A DNA stretch of 64,000 nt from Paracentrotus lividus (lineage: Eukaryota > Echinodermata > Echinoidea > Camarodonta > Echinidae): the NCBI GenBank assembly GCA_940671915.1, contig CALNVZ010002100.1:5527971-5591970 (forward strand), in the 5' to 3' direction. The position numbers and the translations under genes are program-made. Position 1 is the stretch's first letter. Every line of letters starts with the position of its first letter. Below, piece after piece: positions 43,901 through 54,250 of this stretch. Under the pieces are notes generated by a model that saw nothing but the letters and a program-made list of their open reading frames with translations, made no database searches and was not told the origin of the DNA.

Positions 43901-46900
43901 TAAAAGGCCTGGGGTTTTTTGGTCATCTCATGACTGGGGGGGGGGGGGGGGGGGGGGGGGGGGCTGATTCCGCCCCTCCCTGAGATCTCGGCTGTCGACC
44001 GCGCGATCGCGACGAAAATCGCCACGCGCGTCACATAGGACGTACTATCCAAAATTGCATCGTCAAATGTTCCGAAAAGTTTTCGGTATTAATTAATTAT
44101 GCTAATTTATGCATAAATTTACATGTTGCTCTAATTCATTAAATAATGCTCCAAATTCGCTAATTTTTATTATAAGGCTCTTTGTGAGATTCTGATGAAA
44201 TGGATTTAAAAAAAAAATTCTGTATCAAATTTCATTTCTTATGTATTTCATTGTTTTATTAACTTCTTATGTATTTCTTTTTTTACTTTTGTTTTCTATG
44301 TTTTTTCAATGGAATTGTTGGCGACATTATCACGACCACAAAGAACCAAAAAACTAATTAATTTGAAGCAGTAAAAGCAAAAATAAATCCATACATTTAT
44401 GAAATAAATACCTTTGTATTGGATTGTTACACAAAATCACGTTTGAGCCATTTTTCGGTCTGACGAGCATGTAACAAAAGTTGCGTAACTTAACCCTAAT
44501 CAGACTGGGGGGGGGCCATCATGGCCCCCCCCCCTCCGACATTTTTCACGCGACCACTCCGCCGCACGAAATTTTCTGATCGCGCCGTTACTGAGCTTTT
44601 TACTTTCAAGTCTGCGCATCTTTTGAAACCATTTTCGCAAAGATATTGGTCGTACCGTACGGACGCTGCACGATTTTCAAAAATATCCGTCAGACCGAAA
44701 ATGGCTCAAAAACGTGATTTTGTGTACAAAGTCAATGCAAATTGAGTTTCTCACCTAATTCATAAAGATATGATTATTTTTCACTTTCATTGGCTGAAAT
44801 CAATTTATTTTAGCATATTTTATGCTTAAAAATGGTTCTTAAATGATTTTTGCGTAAAAGAAAAAGAAAAACAAAAGGTCGAAAAAAACAAAGAAATACA
44901 TAAGAAATTCATAAAACAATAAAATACATAAGAAATTATTTTGAAACAAGAATTTTTTCTAGTACAATTGTTAGGAATGCTATAAGGAATAATAATACAC
45001 AAAATTAGCATTCTAGAGCTTTATTTTTTCAATTAGAGCAAAAAGTATGATTTCATGCATAAATTAGCATAATTAATTCATATTAAAAAAATTCATATTA
45101 TTTGGGAAATATTAACAGTGCAGTCTTGTAGATTACATGGCTCACTACCATCGTGCAAATTTTCGGCGCGTCGCGCGATCGGGGCCGAGATCTTAGGGGG
45201 GGGGGCCATCATGGCCCCCCCCCCAGTCTTGACAGCTACCAAAACACCCCAGTCTGATTAGGGTTAAGAACCGCATACCCTGACGTCGCAAATTTGGTCT
45301 TAAAAGTTGCGCGAGACTTGAAAGAAAAAAGTCATGAAACAGCGTGTCGACAGCTTTATGCAATTCCGAGATCTTACGCGAAACGTCGAGGGGGGGCGGA
45401 ATCCGCCCCCCCCCCCCCAAGGCCTTTTAGGGTTAATAGAGGTGGGCTATAGAGGGGTAAAATAAGGGTCATGTTTCAGAACAAAGTTTTAGCTATCTTA
45501 TTTTAAGCAGCTCATTGTCCTCATTGATATGCAGCCAATTTTAAGAAAATCGGGAGAAAATTGAGACAGTACAGGCCCAAAAAACGATTTTGAGGGGGCG
45601 TGGCCAAAAAATGCTGAGTCATCATTTTTCAAAATTTGAAAAAGCTGTAATTCTTTTATTAAAAGGGCTATAAAGATACTTCTGGTGCCTATTCATATGT
45701 TTATCAGCCTCAATATTTTCATCCGATTTTCATATCAGGACAATTTTTCGATCAGGACAATAAGCTGCTCTAAATAAGATAGCACAAACTTGGTTCTGAA
45801 ACATGACCCATTTATAGTCCACCTCTAATATTAAACTGATTTAAAGACTTACTAATTTTAGGATGATCAGACCATAAAAGTTGTCCTAAAAATTTAGATA
45901 CGGTCTGATAATCCTAAAATCAAGACAAGAAAACAATCGAAAATGAGCACAAACGCAATCTCTAGGTGTACAATGTTCTTTCTGATAAACTTGGATTTTT
46001 AAATCCCTAATGAATGGTTCTGATTGCCTAAGGAAAGTAATTTACGTGATCATGGAAGTAAAATAGCAAGATAGATACAGCAGTTCTAATTGGCTAAGGA
46101 AAGTAATTTATGTGATCATGGAAGTAAAATAGCAAGATAGATACAGCAGTTCTGATTGGCTAAGGAAAGTAATTTATGTGATCATGGAAGTAAAATAGCA
46201 AGATAGATACAGCAGTTCTGATTGGTTAAGGAAAGTAATTTATGTGATCATGGGAGTAAAATAGCAAGATAGATACAGCAGTTCTAATTGGCTAAGGAAA
46301 GTAATTTATGTGATCATGGGAGTAAAATAGCAAGATAGATACAGCAGTTCTGATTGGCTAAGGAAAGTAATTTATGTGATCATGGAAGTAAAATAGCAAG
46401 ATAGATACAGCAGTTCTGATTGGCTAAGGAAAGTAATTTATGTGATCAAGGAAGTAAAATAGCAAGATAGATACAATTTTAAGCTTGCTGTATGTGGTTT
46501 TAGTTAATAATAAGCTAAAGATAAATTCATATCATGATCAGTCAATTTTAATCTTACAGATACTGTATTCGCTGTTATTTTCGCGCGATTAATTTTTCGT
46601 GCTGAGTGGCCTCAAATAATGTTCACAGGTTTTTCAATTCGCGCTGCATTTTAGTAATCATGCAATTGAATTCACCCAATATATATGCATAAAAAAGCAT
46701 GCTCATATATACACGCATTTTTAAATTTAAGTTAATGTACCGCAAATATTTCCACGATTACAGTAATCCAAAGATCTTGTAAGGTATTAGCAAACAAGAC
46801 ATATATGCAAACTGAAAACTTTTCATTTCATATATTTGCAACAACTTCTGCATGTTTTATTCAGCCAATGGCAAGTCATTAGTTGGGAAAAAGTTGTTTT

Positions 46901-49412
46901 TAATTTGACATTGAAATTAACTGAAATATATGACGGCAGGATTTCATTCAGTATTGCTTGAGTATATTGCTGATTCATACACCACCAGATAACACACCAC
47001 ATCTGAAGGTGTGATACCTCAGTCGGTAGAGCAGCGGTCTCGTAACAGGGAGATCCATAGGTCAAAACCAAGTTGATGCACTAGTGCCCTTTGGTAAGGC
47101 ATTAATCCTGAATACCAAGTCCCGAGGATAAGACTTAAAGTTGTAGGCTCCCCTGGTTGCTTACTTCTATTGTAAGCATTTAATTGTTTCCTTAGCAGTC
47201 AGGTAAAGTAAACCAAAACCAAACCAAACCAAACCAAACAAGTAAGTTGATAACCCACCTGAATGTGTTGAAGATGACATCAGCTGTATCAAACTCATAC
47301 CCTGAGTCCAGGATAGCCCGGGCAACCATGGAGGCTTCTGTGAAGGTGGGTGCTTTCCTGCCGTACTCATTCACTGCAAACAAAATGTTATCTGCATGTG
47401 TCCTGCAAAACAAACAAGGTTGCTTTTTAGGTAAGATTCTTGTTATGTATCAACCATTTTTCATGGTACACCCCGACCTCCTTTAACTGGCCATGTTGGG
47501 ACAAGCACCCTATGACTGGTTATGAGAGTAATGCATAGTTTACATGCATGTACTAGGACACCATAGGCATGTCTATCAAAATTCATAGGTGGGGGGGGAG
47601 GATTTAATAGCCTTGAGGGAAAGATTATTGGGTGGATGCATGTTAATCGATCATACTGTCTTTCTCGGCGTAGCCTATCAAGTCGATCGAACGTGAGAGT
47701 AGAGACCCCAAGAGTTGAGTAAACTCCATAATTTTCTTTAGAATCTATTAGGTCTATGCCTAATTTTATTATCTGTCTGCATTTAATACTGATGACGGAT
47801 ATAAACTCGCCCCTCAGGAAAATAGTTTGCATTTGCATTACCTCGGGTACCATAGACTCAACCACCCCTCTGGAGGCCATAATATATTTGTTCACTAACC
47901 TCTGGACGCTCAACCTGGCCTGTCTCTACAATTGCAAGCTTTATGTTCGCAACTGTCGCCTGTTCTACAAAGTAGCTTGACTGCTTATGGTGATATTTGA
48001 GTGTACCACCACCAGAGACCTCAGATCACTGGATAAGAGCTATCACACCAATGGTTCTCTTTTCTCACGGGAGCCTCGATTTCTGCTTTCTCATACAGAG
48101 CTGGAAAAACCAAAGGAAATAATGGCCTGAAAAACTCTACACTGTTACCTGAGGAGTGTTATTCTAAATTAATATACAATACAGGTCAAAGCCAAAGGGG
48201 TTTAATAGATTCATTAATTTTTTCTTTCTTAGGTGTATACCAACTATAACGAACAATACAAATAGTTGAGTTCAATATGCATGTGAATATTTATTGTTTA
48301 ATTTCTCAGAACTCAAGAATTGCTCTGTTTTAATAAAGTTATTACTTTGCTTGCTCCTAAACATGCAATAATTGCACAAGCATATTTTTGAAAGAGAAAA
48401 CTATTGTCCATGTCGGAGGCTCCAACAGACTAAATAAAAAATAATTTCAAATACTGTCTTTAATTCTTTCATTCTCAATAATGTATAATCATTACCTGTT
48501 GCAAACCGACCCCGTATGACCTCGCTGACTTCAATTCACGTTCTGCTTTGGTATACCTTGCGCAGCTATCATTTTCATGGACTGGGTGATTTTCTGGATA
48601 TTTGTGACGATTTGATTCGGATTGGCCACTGTAAGGAAGGAAAAACGTGATAATAAATTCACCAAGGATATAACAAATATAATTAAAAGAGAGTGGTTTG
48701 TTATGCTTTTTCAAATTTTGATGGTTGACAGACCATACACATGTATCTTAACTGAATGGAGGCTTGAAATCGTGACACTGCACATGATAGAATAAAGAGT
48801 ACCGAGGGTGGTGATGGGAGGGAATCTGTACATATAGTCCTTTGGACAATTTTGTTAAGAAGAATCCTGATACATGCTGCCAGGCCCACGAAAAAAAGGG
48901 GCATAAAGACTTTCTGTTCACCTTTGTTTAGACATTAAAATTTGTGACCTGCGATTTTGCGATTATGCACTAAGTGACAATGCCTTGCACTATGCAAGGT
49001 CATGTACAGTAAACCAATTGATGGCAGTTTGTATATTTCATCGGTCAATCATTTCATTATGGAGCAAATATAAAAAAAAATATGTATTCATGCATTACTT
49101 ATTCTATCTTTTTATTTTCTCTTTGGATGTATATTAAAAATGTGAAGTAATTTTGGAAATACTTTAACTTCATCCAAATTGATGTACTCAAGACCACCTT
49201 CTATAGATTTTGAATTTGAAAAAAAAAAAAGTATATTTGGAAATACTTTTATTTTAAGAGTGGAATTCACCTAAAGCTTGAGAAAGAATTATTATACTAC
49301 TTTTCGTACTAAGCTTTGTATGGTTTGGTCTAATAATTAATAATTGTTTCCCAAGTTGTATAAGAACTGAGACGATTAAAGTTTTACTTACAAAGTTTGA
49401 GGGTCGCCATGG
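40833..49412 (-). CDS. ATP5F1C: ATP5F1C, F1-ATP synthase gamma subunit (7 exons seen, 5' exon missing)
   Basis: This encodes the central rotary stalk of mitochondrial F1-ATPase, turning inside the alpha3beta3 hexamer. Exons read on the minus strand recover the family from MATLK (mature N-terminus) through the KITQSMKM helix, [20 protein letters not shown], the GRKAP segment, [23 protein letters not shown] and [26 protein letters not shown]. The last three exons and the 47259-47402 exon are clean and phase-consistent. The exons at 47900-48100 and 48496-48628 carry several 1-2 base indels. The gene is essential and normally single-copy, so assembly error is more likely than decay. The transit-peptide exon before 49412 was not recognised. 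The exon at 42376-42531 has two truncated duplicates upstream. Confidence 0.94.
40980..41210. repeat. Degenerate TTTGGTCTAAT tandem words
   Basis: Repeated words such as CATTTGGTCTACTAACAATT, ACTTGGTCTAATTGCC and TTTGGTCTAATC in the last ATP5F1C intron. Similar text at about 14290-14440. Confidence 0.75.
41295..42057. mobile_element. 763-bp MITE with TTAA duplication
   Basis: Ends CCCTATTCTGACTGGG and its inverse CCCAGTCAGAATAGGG, flanked by TTAA at 41291-41294 and 42058-42061. A G-run/C-run pair follows the left end. Kolobok- or piggyBac-type organisation; non-coding. Confidence 0.92.
42376..42531 (-). CDS. ATP5F1C: ATP5F1C exon (intact copy)
   Basis: Acceptor CCTTACAG, donor GTTAGT. It encodes [20 protein letters not shown] through [17 protein letters not shown]. 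This is the only one of three tandem copies with the full exon and a donor. Phase 1 in, phase 1 out. Confidence 0.96.
42712..42837 (-). pseudogene. Truncated extra copy B of the ATP5F1C exon
   Basis: A ~126-bp duplicate with an intact CTTACAG acceptor, in frame, reading [20 protein letters not shown] through SSRM. Six differences from the intact exon are seen: three synonymous, plus Ile/Val, Cys/Tyr and Gln/His. Similarity stops after the SSRM codons, so the end [10 protein letters not shown] and the donor are gone. The frame continues about 25 codons and then stops. Confidence 0.9.
42919..43015 (-). pseudogene. Truncated extra copy C of the ATP5F1C exon
   Basis: The duplicate farthest upstream in transcription, with acceptor CTTACAG. 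An internal deletion near its 5' end removes five codons but keeps frame ([17 protein letters not shown]...). It is almost identical to the intact exon over the remaining ~75 bp, with only synonymous changes. Truncated after the GNCSEQ codons; no donor. Confidence 0.88.
43340..43530 (+). repeat. Interspersed repeat with hammerhead-like end, copy 2
   Basis: Same family as 24990-25200. Contains TTTGTCTCTGACGAAGATTC then TGCTATTATCAAAAGCTCAC. Confidence 0.55.
43616..43680 (-). CDS. ATP5F1C: ATP5F1C exon
   Basis: Acceptor CTTTGCAG, donor GTAAGA. It encodes [20 protein letters not shown], the counterpart of human [20 protein letters not shown]. Phase 2 in, phase 1 out. Confidence 0.95.
43898..45432. 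mobile_element. Outer TTAA MITE (1535 bp with insertion)
   Basis: Ends CCCTAAAAGGCCTGGG and inverse CCAAGGCCTTTTAGGG, flanked by TTAA (43894-43897, 45433-45436). Removing the nested element and its TTAA leaves about 761 bp, the same length as the element at 41295. Confidence 0.9.
44494..45263. mobile_element. Nested TTAA MITE (770 bp)
   Basis: Ends CCCTAATCAGACTGGGG and inverse CCCCAGTCTGATTAGGG, flanked by TTAA (44490-44493, 45264-45267). Includes a GGCCATCATGGCC palindrome between G and C runs near each end. Inserted in the outer element. Confidence 0.92.
45437..46016. other. ATP5F1C intron stretch
   Basis: Contains a ~350-bp inverted repeat (45435-45490 versus 45760-45830): GGTCATGTTTCAGAAC and AGCTATCTTATTTTA are inverted near the right end. 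Probably another MITE. Confidence 0.6.
46017..46475. repeat. 66-bp minisatellite, about 7 units
   Basis: Units CAGTTCTGATTGGCTAAGGA, AAGTAATTTATGTGATCATG, GAAGTAAAATAGCAAGATAG, ATACAG begin at about 46081, 46147, 46213, 46279, 46345 and 46411, with a diverged first unit at 46017. Copies are almost identical, so the array is young. Confidence 0.95.
46476..47006. other. ATP5F1C intron stretch
   Basis: AT-rich, non-coding; nothing else recognised. Confidence 0.5.
47007..47240 (+). mobile_element. tRNA-derived SINE
   Basis: A box-A-like CCTCAGTCGGTAGAGC (47018-47033) and a box-B-like GGTCAAAACC (47060-47069) are followed by a SINE body with GTGCCCTTTGGTAAGGC and an (AAACC)n tail (47211-47240). 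Antisense to ATP5F1C. Not a functional tRNA: no acceptor stem, and box B is degenerate. Confidence 0.8.
47259..47402 (-). CDS. ATP5F1C: ATP5F1C exon
   Basis: Acceptor TTTTGCAG, donor GTGGGT. It encodes [18 protein letters not shown] and then [20 protein letters not shown]..., collinear with the human THSDQFLVAFKEVGRKPP region. Clean frame, phase 2 in and 2 out. A SINE tail ends about 18 bp beyond its donor. Confidence 0.95.
47403..47899. other. ATP5F1C intron
   Basis: Contains open frames without homology; C/G-run near 47590. Part of the zone with indel-rich flanking exons. Confidence 0.45.
47900..48100 (-). CDS. ATP5F1C: ATP5F1C exon (SSDRGLCG region), multiple indels
   Basis: Acceptor TTTCCAG, donor GTTAGT. 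It starts [11 protein letters not shown] (human ALYEKADIKGP). Degraded pieces of the conserved SSDRGLCGxVHS loop follow, and the exon ends with a frame matching KLAIVGDKARLSVQR. Several small insertions and deletions break the frame. Order, splice sites and exit phase 2 still fit the next exon, which starts by completing the Arg codon. Confidence 0.7.
48496..48628 (-). CDS. ATP5F1C: ATP5F1C exon (N-terminal coiled-coil helix), frame-shifted
   Basis: Acceptor CCTTACAG, donor GTAATG. One frame gives [16 protein letters not shown] and another, one base shifted, gives [18 protein letters not shown]. Together they match the conserved KNIQKITKSMKM...ERELKPARIYG helix. A further shift lies near its 5' end. 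At least two single-base indels separate the pieces. Confidence 0.8.
48629..49391. other. ATP5F1C intron
   Basis: AT-rich, nothing recognised. Confidence 0.5.
49392..49412 (-). CDS. ATP5F1C: ATP5F1C exon with mature N-terminus (MATLK)
   Basis: A 21-bp exon between acceptor CTTACAG and donor GTAAGT. It reads ATG GCG ACC CTC AAA (MATLK), as in the animal gamma subunit where MATLKDI follows the transit peptide. Its junction to the next exon is out of frame as assembled. Confidence 0.7.
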
Positions 49413-50359
49413 CTGTAAGTGAGCTGTGAACATAAAAAATTAGAAATAGTTTCGTTGAAACAATATTTTTCAGACCTTAAGGTAAATGAAGTGCTGGTCC
49501 TAAAAATAAATTGTAGAAAAAAGGTCTCAGGAAAAGATACCTCAGAACTACTAGTAATGTGGAGATATACAATAAGGTCATATAAGTGTATTTATGGTCA
49601 CACCAGCACAGATTAAATTTGAAAGTGGGGGTCAAGGTGGAAAAGGGGCACTGTTCCTGCAAAAGGAGAAGAAAAAGAGAAAAATATTAAGATAGGGAGG
49701 GGGCACACAGAAAATTTGCCTTTAAATTTACACTTTTTAGAATCTTAATTAATTTAGCTTTGTTAGGGGTCATATAGTAATGAAAAATGTAATGCAAGCA
49801 CAAAGCGCGAGCTGAAAATTTTTAGCTGAAAATTTGAGTTGATTATACATTATAGACCCTATGATCAAACTATGTGTAGTTACTGAAAACTACATGTAGA
49901 ATCAACCTTTACTATTAAAATTGTTGAGGGTTGCAGGCCCTAAGCCCCCCCCCCCCCACACACACACACACAACTAGGCCTACACCAATGCTTCTGATTA
50001 GTTTTACAATGTTGCCAACAGCATTTCGCAAGGTTTGGGTCTTAAAAGTTTTATGTATTGCTGGTCACTCAGCCGGCCATTGCCATCCCAGAGGCCATAG
50101 CACAATGTCAAAGCGTTTTTTTTCTTCTCCCCTCTATGTCAGACCATGGTTTATCTGCGCTGGAAAATGCTGTTTCGCATTCAGGTTAAAAAAAAAATTC
50201 TGACACAAGATTTATCTCAATTTTCAAAATTTTTTCACGAAGTTTGAAGAAAATCTGTCAGAGGAAACCAACATTTTACGACCTCAAATTTGATATCATT
50301 GGGAATTTGGGCTTGACATTGCGAGTAGTCTAGCTACGAATACGATTTTACTTTTTTTT
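49413..50359. other. Region 5' of ATP5F1C
   Basis: Should contain the transit-peptide exon or its intron; I could not recognise it. Low-complexity C-run/(CA)n at 49947-49972. Confidence 0.4.
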
Positions 50360-50760
50360 TAGTGTGAACCTAGACCGAGGCTACTCTGTCTTCATCGCGT
50401 ATCTCTCTGAAGACGGGGAGCTTCCATTGCATGAGCTGTTCAAAATGCAGTGCTGTATTTTCTGTTAAATTTCCCCAAATTTCATGGGAAAAACTTACAG
50501 AAACCCCCAAAACCCAACTTCAACAAGACAGTTGGGCATCACAAAGGACAATTTTTTCAGAGAAAATCTACTTCCAGATGGCAGATGCGGTAAGGGGAAT
50601 AACTTTCATCTATTCTTATAGATCTATAAGATGATCACCGAAAAACACACTCGTCAATGTACACTGCATTTTGAACAGCACGCGCCGCGATGGAAGCTTC
50701 TCTGTCCTCAGAGGGATTACGATGAGGACAGAGCAGCCTCGGTCTAGTGTGAACCTAGAC
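50360..50760. mobile_element. MITE-like element with both direct and inverted ends
   Basis: The direct repeat TAGTGTGAACCTAGAC occurs at 50360-50375 and 50745-50760. Inside it, arms of ~90 bp are inverted (CCGAGGCTACTCTGTC... versus ...GCAGCCTCGG), and CTGTTCAAAATGCAGTG occurs on both arms. Non-coding. Confidence 0.8.
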
Positions 50761-51269
50761 TGACCAGTCCCCGTCGCAAAGCGACGGGAACTGACTGATG
50801 ATTAGTTGTGGGGCTGGTATACCCCGAATCTTCTACAAGTAATAGATCTATATTTTTTTTTAAATGATACTCACATTGAATTTATGTAACTACCAAGAAT
50901 ACAAGAGCAGATAGGTTCTTCCACATAATATGTTGTCATAACAGTGAGTGATTGATATTTGAAGGCAAAAATCAGTTCCAAACACGTAACTTGTGTTCAT
51001 ATCGCAGGTACGGTACATGGCAATATAACCCGGTCGCGAGTGCCGTCTGCTAGCAGGCTAGCTAGGGGCTAGAGCAGGCGGCGCTGCTGTTCAAAAGCAC
51101 AGCAATTTTTTCTACTTCCGGGTCGACCCATCAACAAGGTCACCCATCAATATTCAACGTACATGAACGGATCCCTTCTACAGCGCTGGCGCCGAAAGTG
51201 TGAACCTAACACTAACAGTTAGAATCTAAGTTAGAGTCTCTGAGATTATTTACAAATTTATCACTCATA

Positions 51270-52169
51270 ATACGATGTCAATACTTTAGTATTGACCTCG
51301 TAGACCAAACTGCCATATTTGGTGAAAATTTTGCAACCTTGTCAATGTTGTTTTATCTGAGGTTTTTCTCCTTTTTGCAATAACTTTCAGCTCCAAAATT
51401 AAGTAGTAGCCACACAAGCAACTGAACCATCTGGGACTAATGCAAGATTCAGTAAAGAAACTTTCAGAAAACAAACTTAATTTTTTTTCACATTTTAGAA
51501 TCACATTTTCTCACTTATTTTTCTTTCCAATAACTGAGTGTTTTGGATGTATCCTTTTACTATCCCGATGTTTTTAAGTTTTTCTTTTTTCTTCTTTTGG
51601 ATGAAAAATTTATTTTTTAAAGTCCACTTTCTGAAAATTTCCCGCGACGTTTTTGGGCGGAGGGGGAAAAAAATTCAGTGATGTTTTAATTTTTTTTCAT
51701 GATTTTGATTTGAAATTTTTCCAAAACTATATCACTGTGTCTTTGACATAAGACATATATTACTAACTAATTTTGGAGCAGAAAGTGATTGCAAAAAGGA
51801 GACAACCTTAGATAAAACAACATTGACAGGTTACAAAATTTTCCCCCAAAATATGGCAGTTTGGTCCATGGAGGTCAATACTAAAGTATTGCAATCGTAT
51901 CATGACTGGTAGTAGCATATGTCTATGTCATTATAAGAAACAGTGAATAGGTTTTGGATAAATTTCAAATCAAAATCATGGAAAAAAAAAATTAAAACAT
52001 CACTTATTTTTTTGCCTCTTTCCCGCCCAAAACGTGCGGGGAATTTTCAGAAAGTGGACTTTAAAAAATAATATTTCATCCGAAGAAGAAAGAAAAACTC
52101 AAAACATCAGGATAGTGAGGAACATCGACGACACTCAGTTATTGAAGAAAGATAAGTGAAAATGTTATT
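51270..52169. repeat. Interlocked inverted repeats, cut by gap
   Basis: Segment A (about 51270-51400) is inverted at 51765-51905. Segment B (about 51505-51745) is inverted at 51940-52169. The order is A-B-A'-B', not a simple hairpin. GTCAATACTTTAGTATTGAC at 51279 is itself palindromic. Confidence 0.8.
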
Positions 52170-52269
52170 NNNNNNNNNNNNNNNNNNNNNNNNNNNNNNN
52201 NNNNNNNNNNNNNNNNNNNNNNNNNNNNNNNNNNNNNNNNNNNNNNNNNNNNNNNNNNNNNNNNNNNNN
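52170..52269. other. Scaffold join (100 N)
   Basis: Exactly 100 Ns, the usual placeholder for a gap of unknown size. It separates the ATP5F1C contig from the SLC6 contig. Confidence 0.95.
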
Positions 52270-52681
52270 GCCTTATTTTGATATTTTAGAAAGACGTTAT
52301 TTGAAGTGGTATATACTTCATGTACTTATTTTTATCCAATTACATTCACATCATGACGTCATCCAGACGCCATTTTGTAAAACTACATTCATCAGTGATC
52401 GTTAATCATTTCATAATTATGTTTTCATGTTAGAGGTCATATAATTTGTGATATTTACATCCTTTCGGAGATTTGTAGCTCTCATTCAAACTGGATTATT
52501 GGAATGTTTATGATGAATTCTTGTTAAACAGTGTTAGTTTTATTTATTTAGATTTACAATTTAAGCCAGGCATTTAAGTTTCAAACCTGAAAACGGTTAA
52601 CAACAATCTCATATCGGAAGATCTTTGGCTGTCGCTTTTCAGAAAATTGAGTCTCTTTATTCTGAATGTTTGTTCTATTAG

Positions 52682-52785
52682 GTTTGGATCGATGCTGCTA
52701 CGCAAATCTTCTTCTCATACAGTGTTGGTATCGGATCTCTCATCTCCCTTGGAAGTTATAACAAAGTCAGGAATAATGCACTTCT
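52682..52785 (+). CDS. SLC6 exon, TM6
   Basis: Acceptor ATTAG, donor GTAAGT at 52786. [18 protein letters not shown] and then [13 protein letters not shown]. Phase 0 in, phase 2 out. Confidence 0.95.
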
Positions 52786-54203
52786 GTAAGTAATCTTGAT
52801 CTTCTCTTTCCTGCCTTAACCTTCATTTCAATTGTTTATTTATGATATTGAAAGAAACATGTGGATAAACTGTTAAAATGAATGCAGTTCACACAGTTCA
52901 CACACCACGAATAATTGGATGCAAATATTTCATAATTATATTAAAAAATCATTATTCCTTCAAATCTTTGTTAATCATCAAGTGATTATGACGTCTTCCC
53001 CCAAACAGAACGAGTATTATATTCACGAAACTTCTCAAATTCTATCTTATGCAGTGATACATTAATTGTGGGCGTGGTGAACGCCGGGACGAGTCTCTTT
53101 GCTGGTTTCGTCATCTTCTCCATTCTTGGATTCATGGCAAATCAGCAGGGTGTCGAAGTCAAAGACGTTGTCGACCAAGGTAAGCCTTTCGACATCGGGC
53201 GTCACTGAAGGGAGGTCGGGGTGCCACAGGGAGGGGCGTTCTCCCCTAATGTATTCAATAAAAGGCTTTAGCGGGCGTCAGTCATGGGAGGTTAGGTGCC
53301 ACAAGGGTGTTCTCCTCTAAATTATTCCACAGCGGGCTTCACTCAAGGGAGGTTGGGTGCCACGAGCGGTGTTCTTCGTATTATATGGTTTCAAAAGGGG
53401 GCAGCAAAGAAATGATAGAAGGGCCGGGGGTTCGAGAAGTATAATGAACGTCACAAATTAATGACTGCCGAGTGTGCCAAATAAAAAGAAATTAGGATTT
53501 TGGGGTTTGTTGGAGGGAGTCAGTGCTTGCTAAAGAAGTCGATGCGTATTTCGTTAGTCGTGAAATGATGGATAAATGCATAACAACCCTTGTTTAAAAT
53601 GTTGTGGAATTTAAATAAAGGTGCTGAAGAACGATGATTAGAATTTGTTGATACAAAAGTACAAACAAGTAATAATATGGAAGAAAAAAGACGATGCGGA
53701 TAGACAGAACATATTAGAAATAAGCAATTCAATACCATTCGAACAAAGATGATATGAGTAAATATGGTTTCAAAAAATAAAAACAAATGCATTTAAATTT
53801 TGGTTGTGTAGGTCCTGGTCTGACGTTTGTAGCCTACCCCACGGCTGTGTACTACATGCCTGGTGGACCAGCTTGGGCAGTCATCTTCTTTGCCATGTTG
53901 ATCATGTTGGGTCTGGACAGTCAGTTCGCCATCTTGGAAGGTCTGGTGACATCACTTATGGACGAGTTCCCTCAGTACAATCTTCGACAGAATCGTGCTG
54001 TGTTTCTTGTAATCGTCTGTTTCATGGACTTCCTTCTGGGTCTGCTCTGCGTTACAGAGGTAAGGATTGCGAATTTGAAAGAACTACTCTGATTGGTTGA
54101 TAGTCAGAGTTTTAAACCAAAAGCGTATGCAACAAAGTTTTTGATTAGCTATTGCCATTTTGCGATTGATTGCAAATCTTTGTGTTACAGGACCTAGGTT
54201 AAA

Positions 54204-54250
<47 letters not shown>

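Noticed and set aside
47010..47080. Functional tRNA gene
   Set aside because: Only box-like motifs with a degenerate box B and no acceptor stem; it continues into a SINE body and tail.
47461..47913. 150-codon gene on the minus strand
   Set aside because: No homology recognised; it overlaps the end of a frame-shifted ATP5F1C exon and runs into intron.
53787..54092. 101-codon gene starting at Met 53787
   Set aside because: Its core is one SLC6 exon; the Met and the end are intron sequence.
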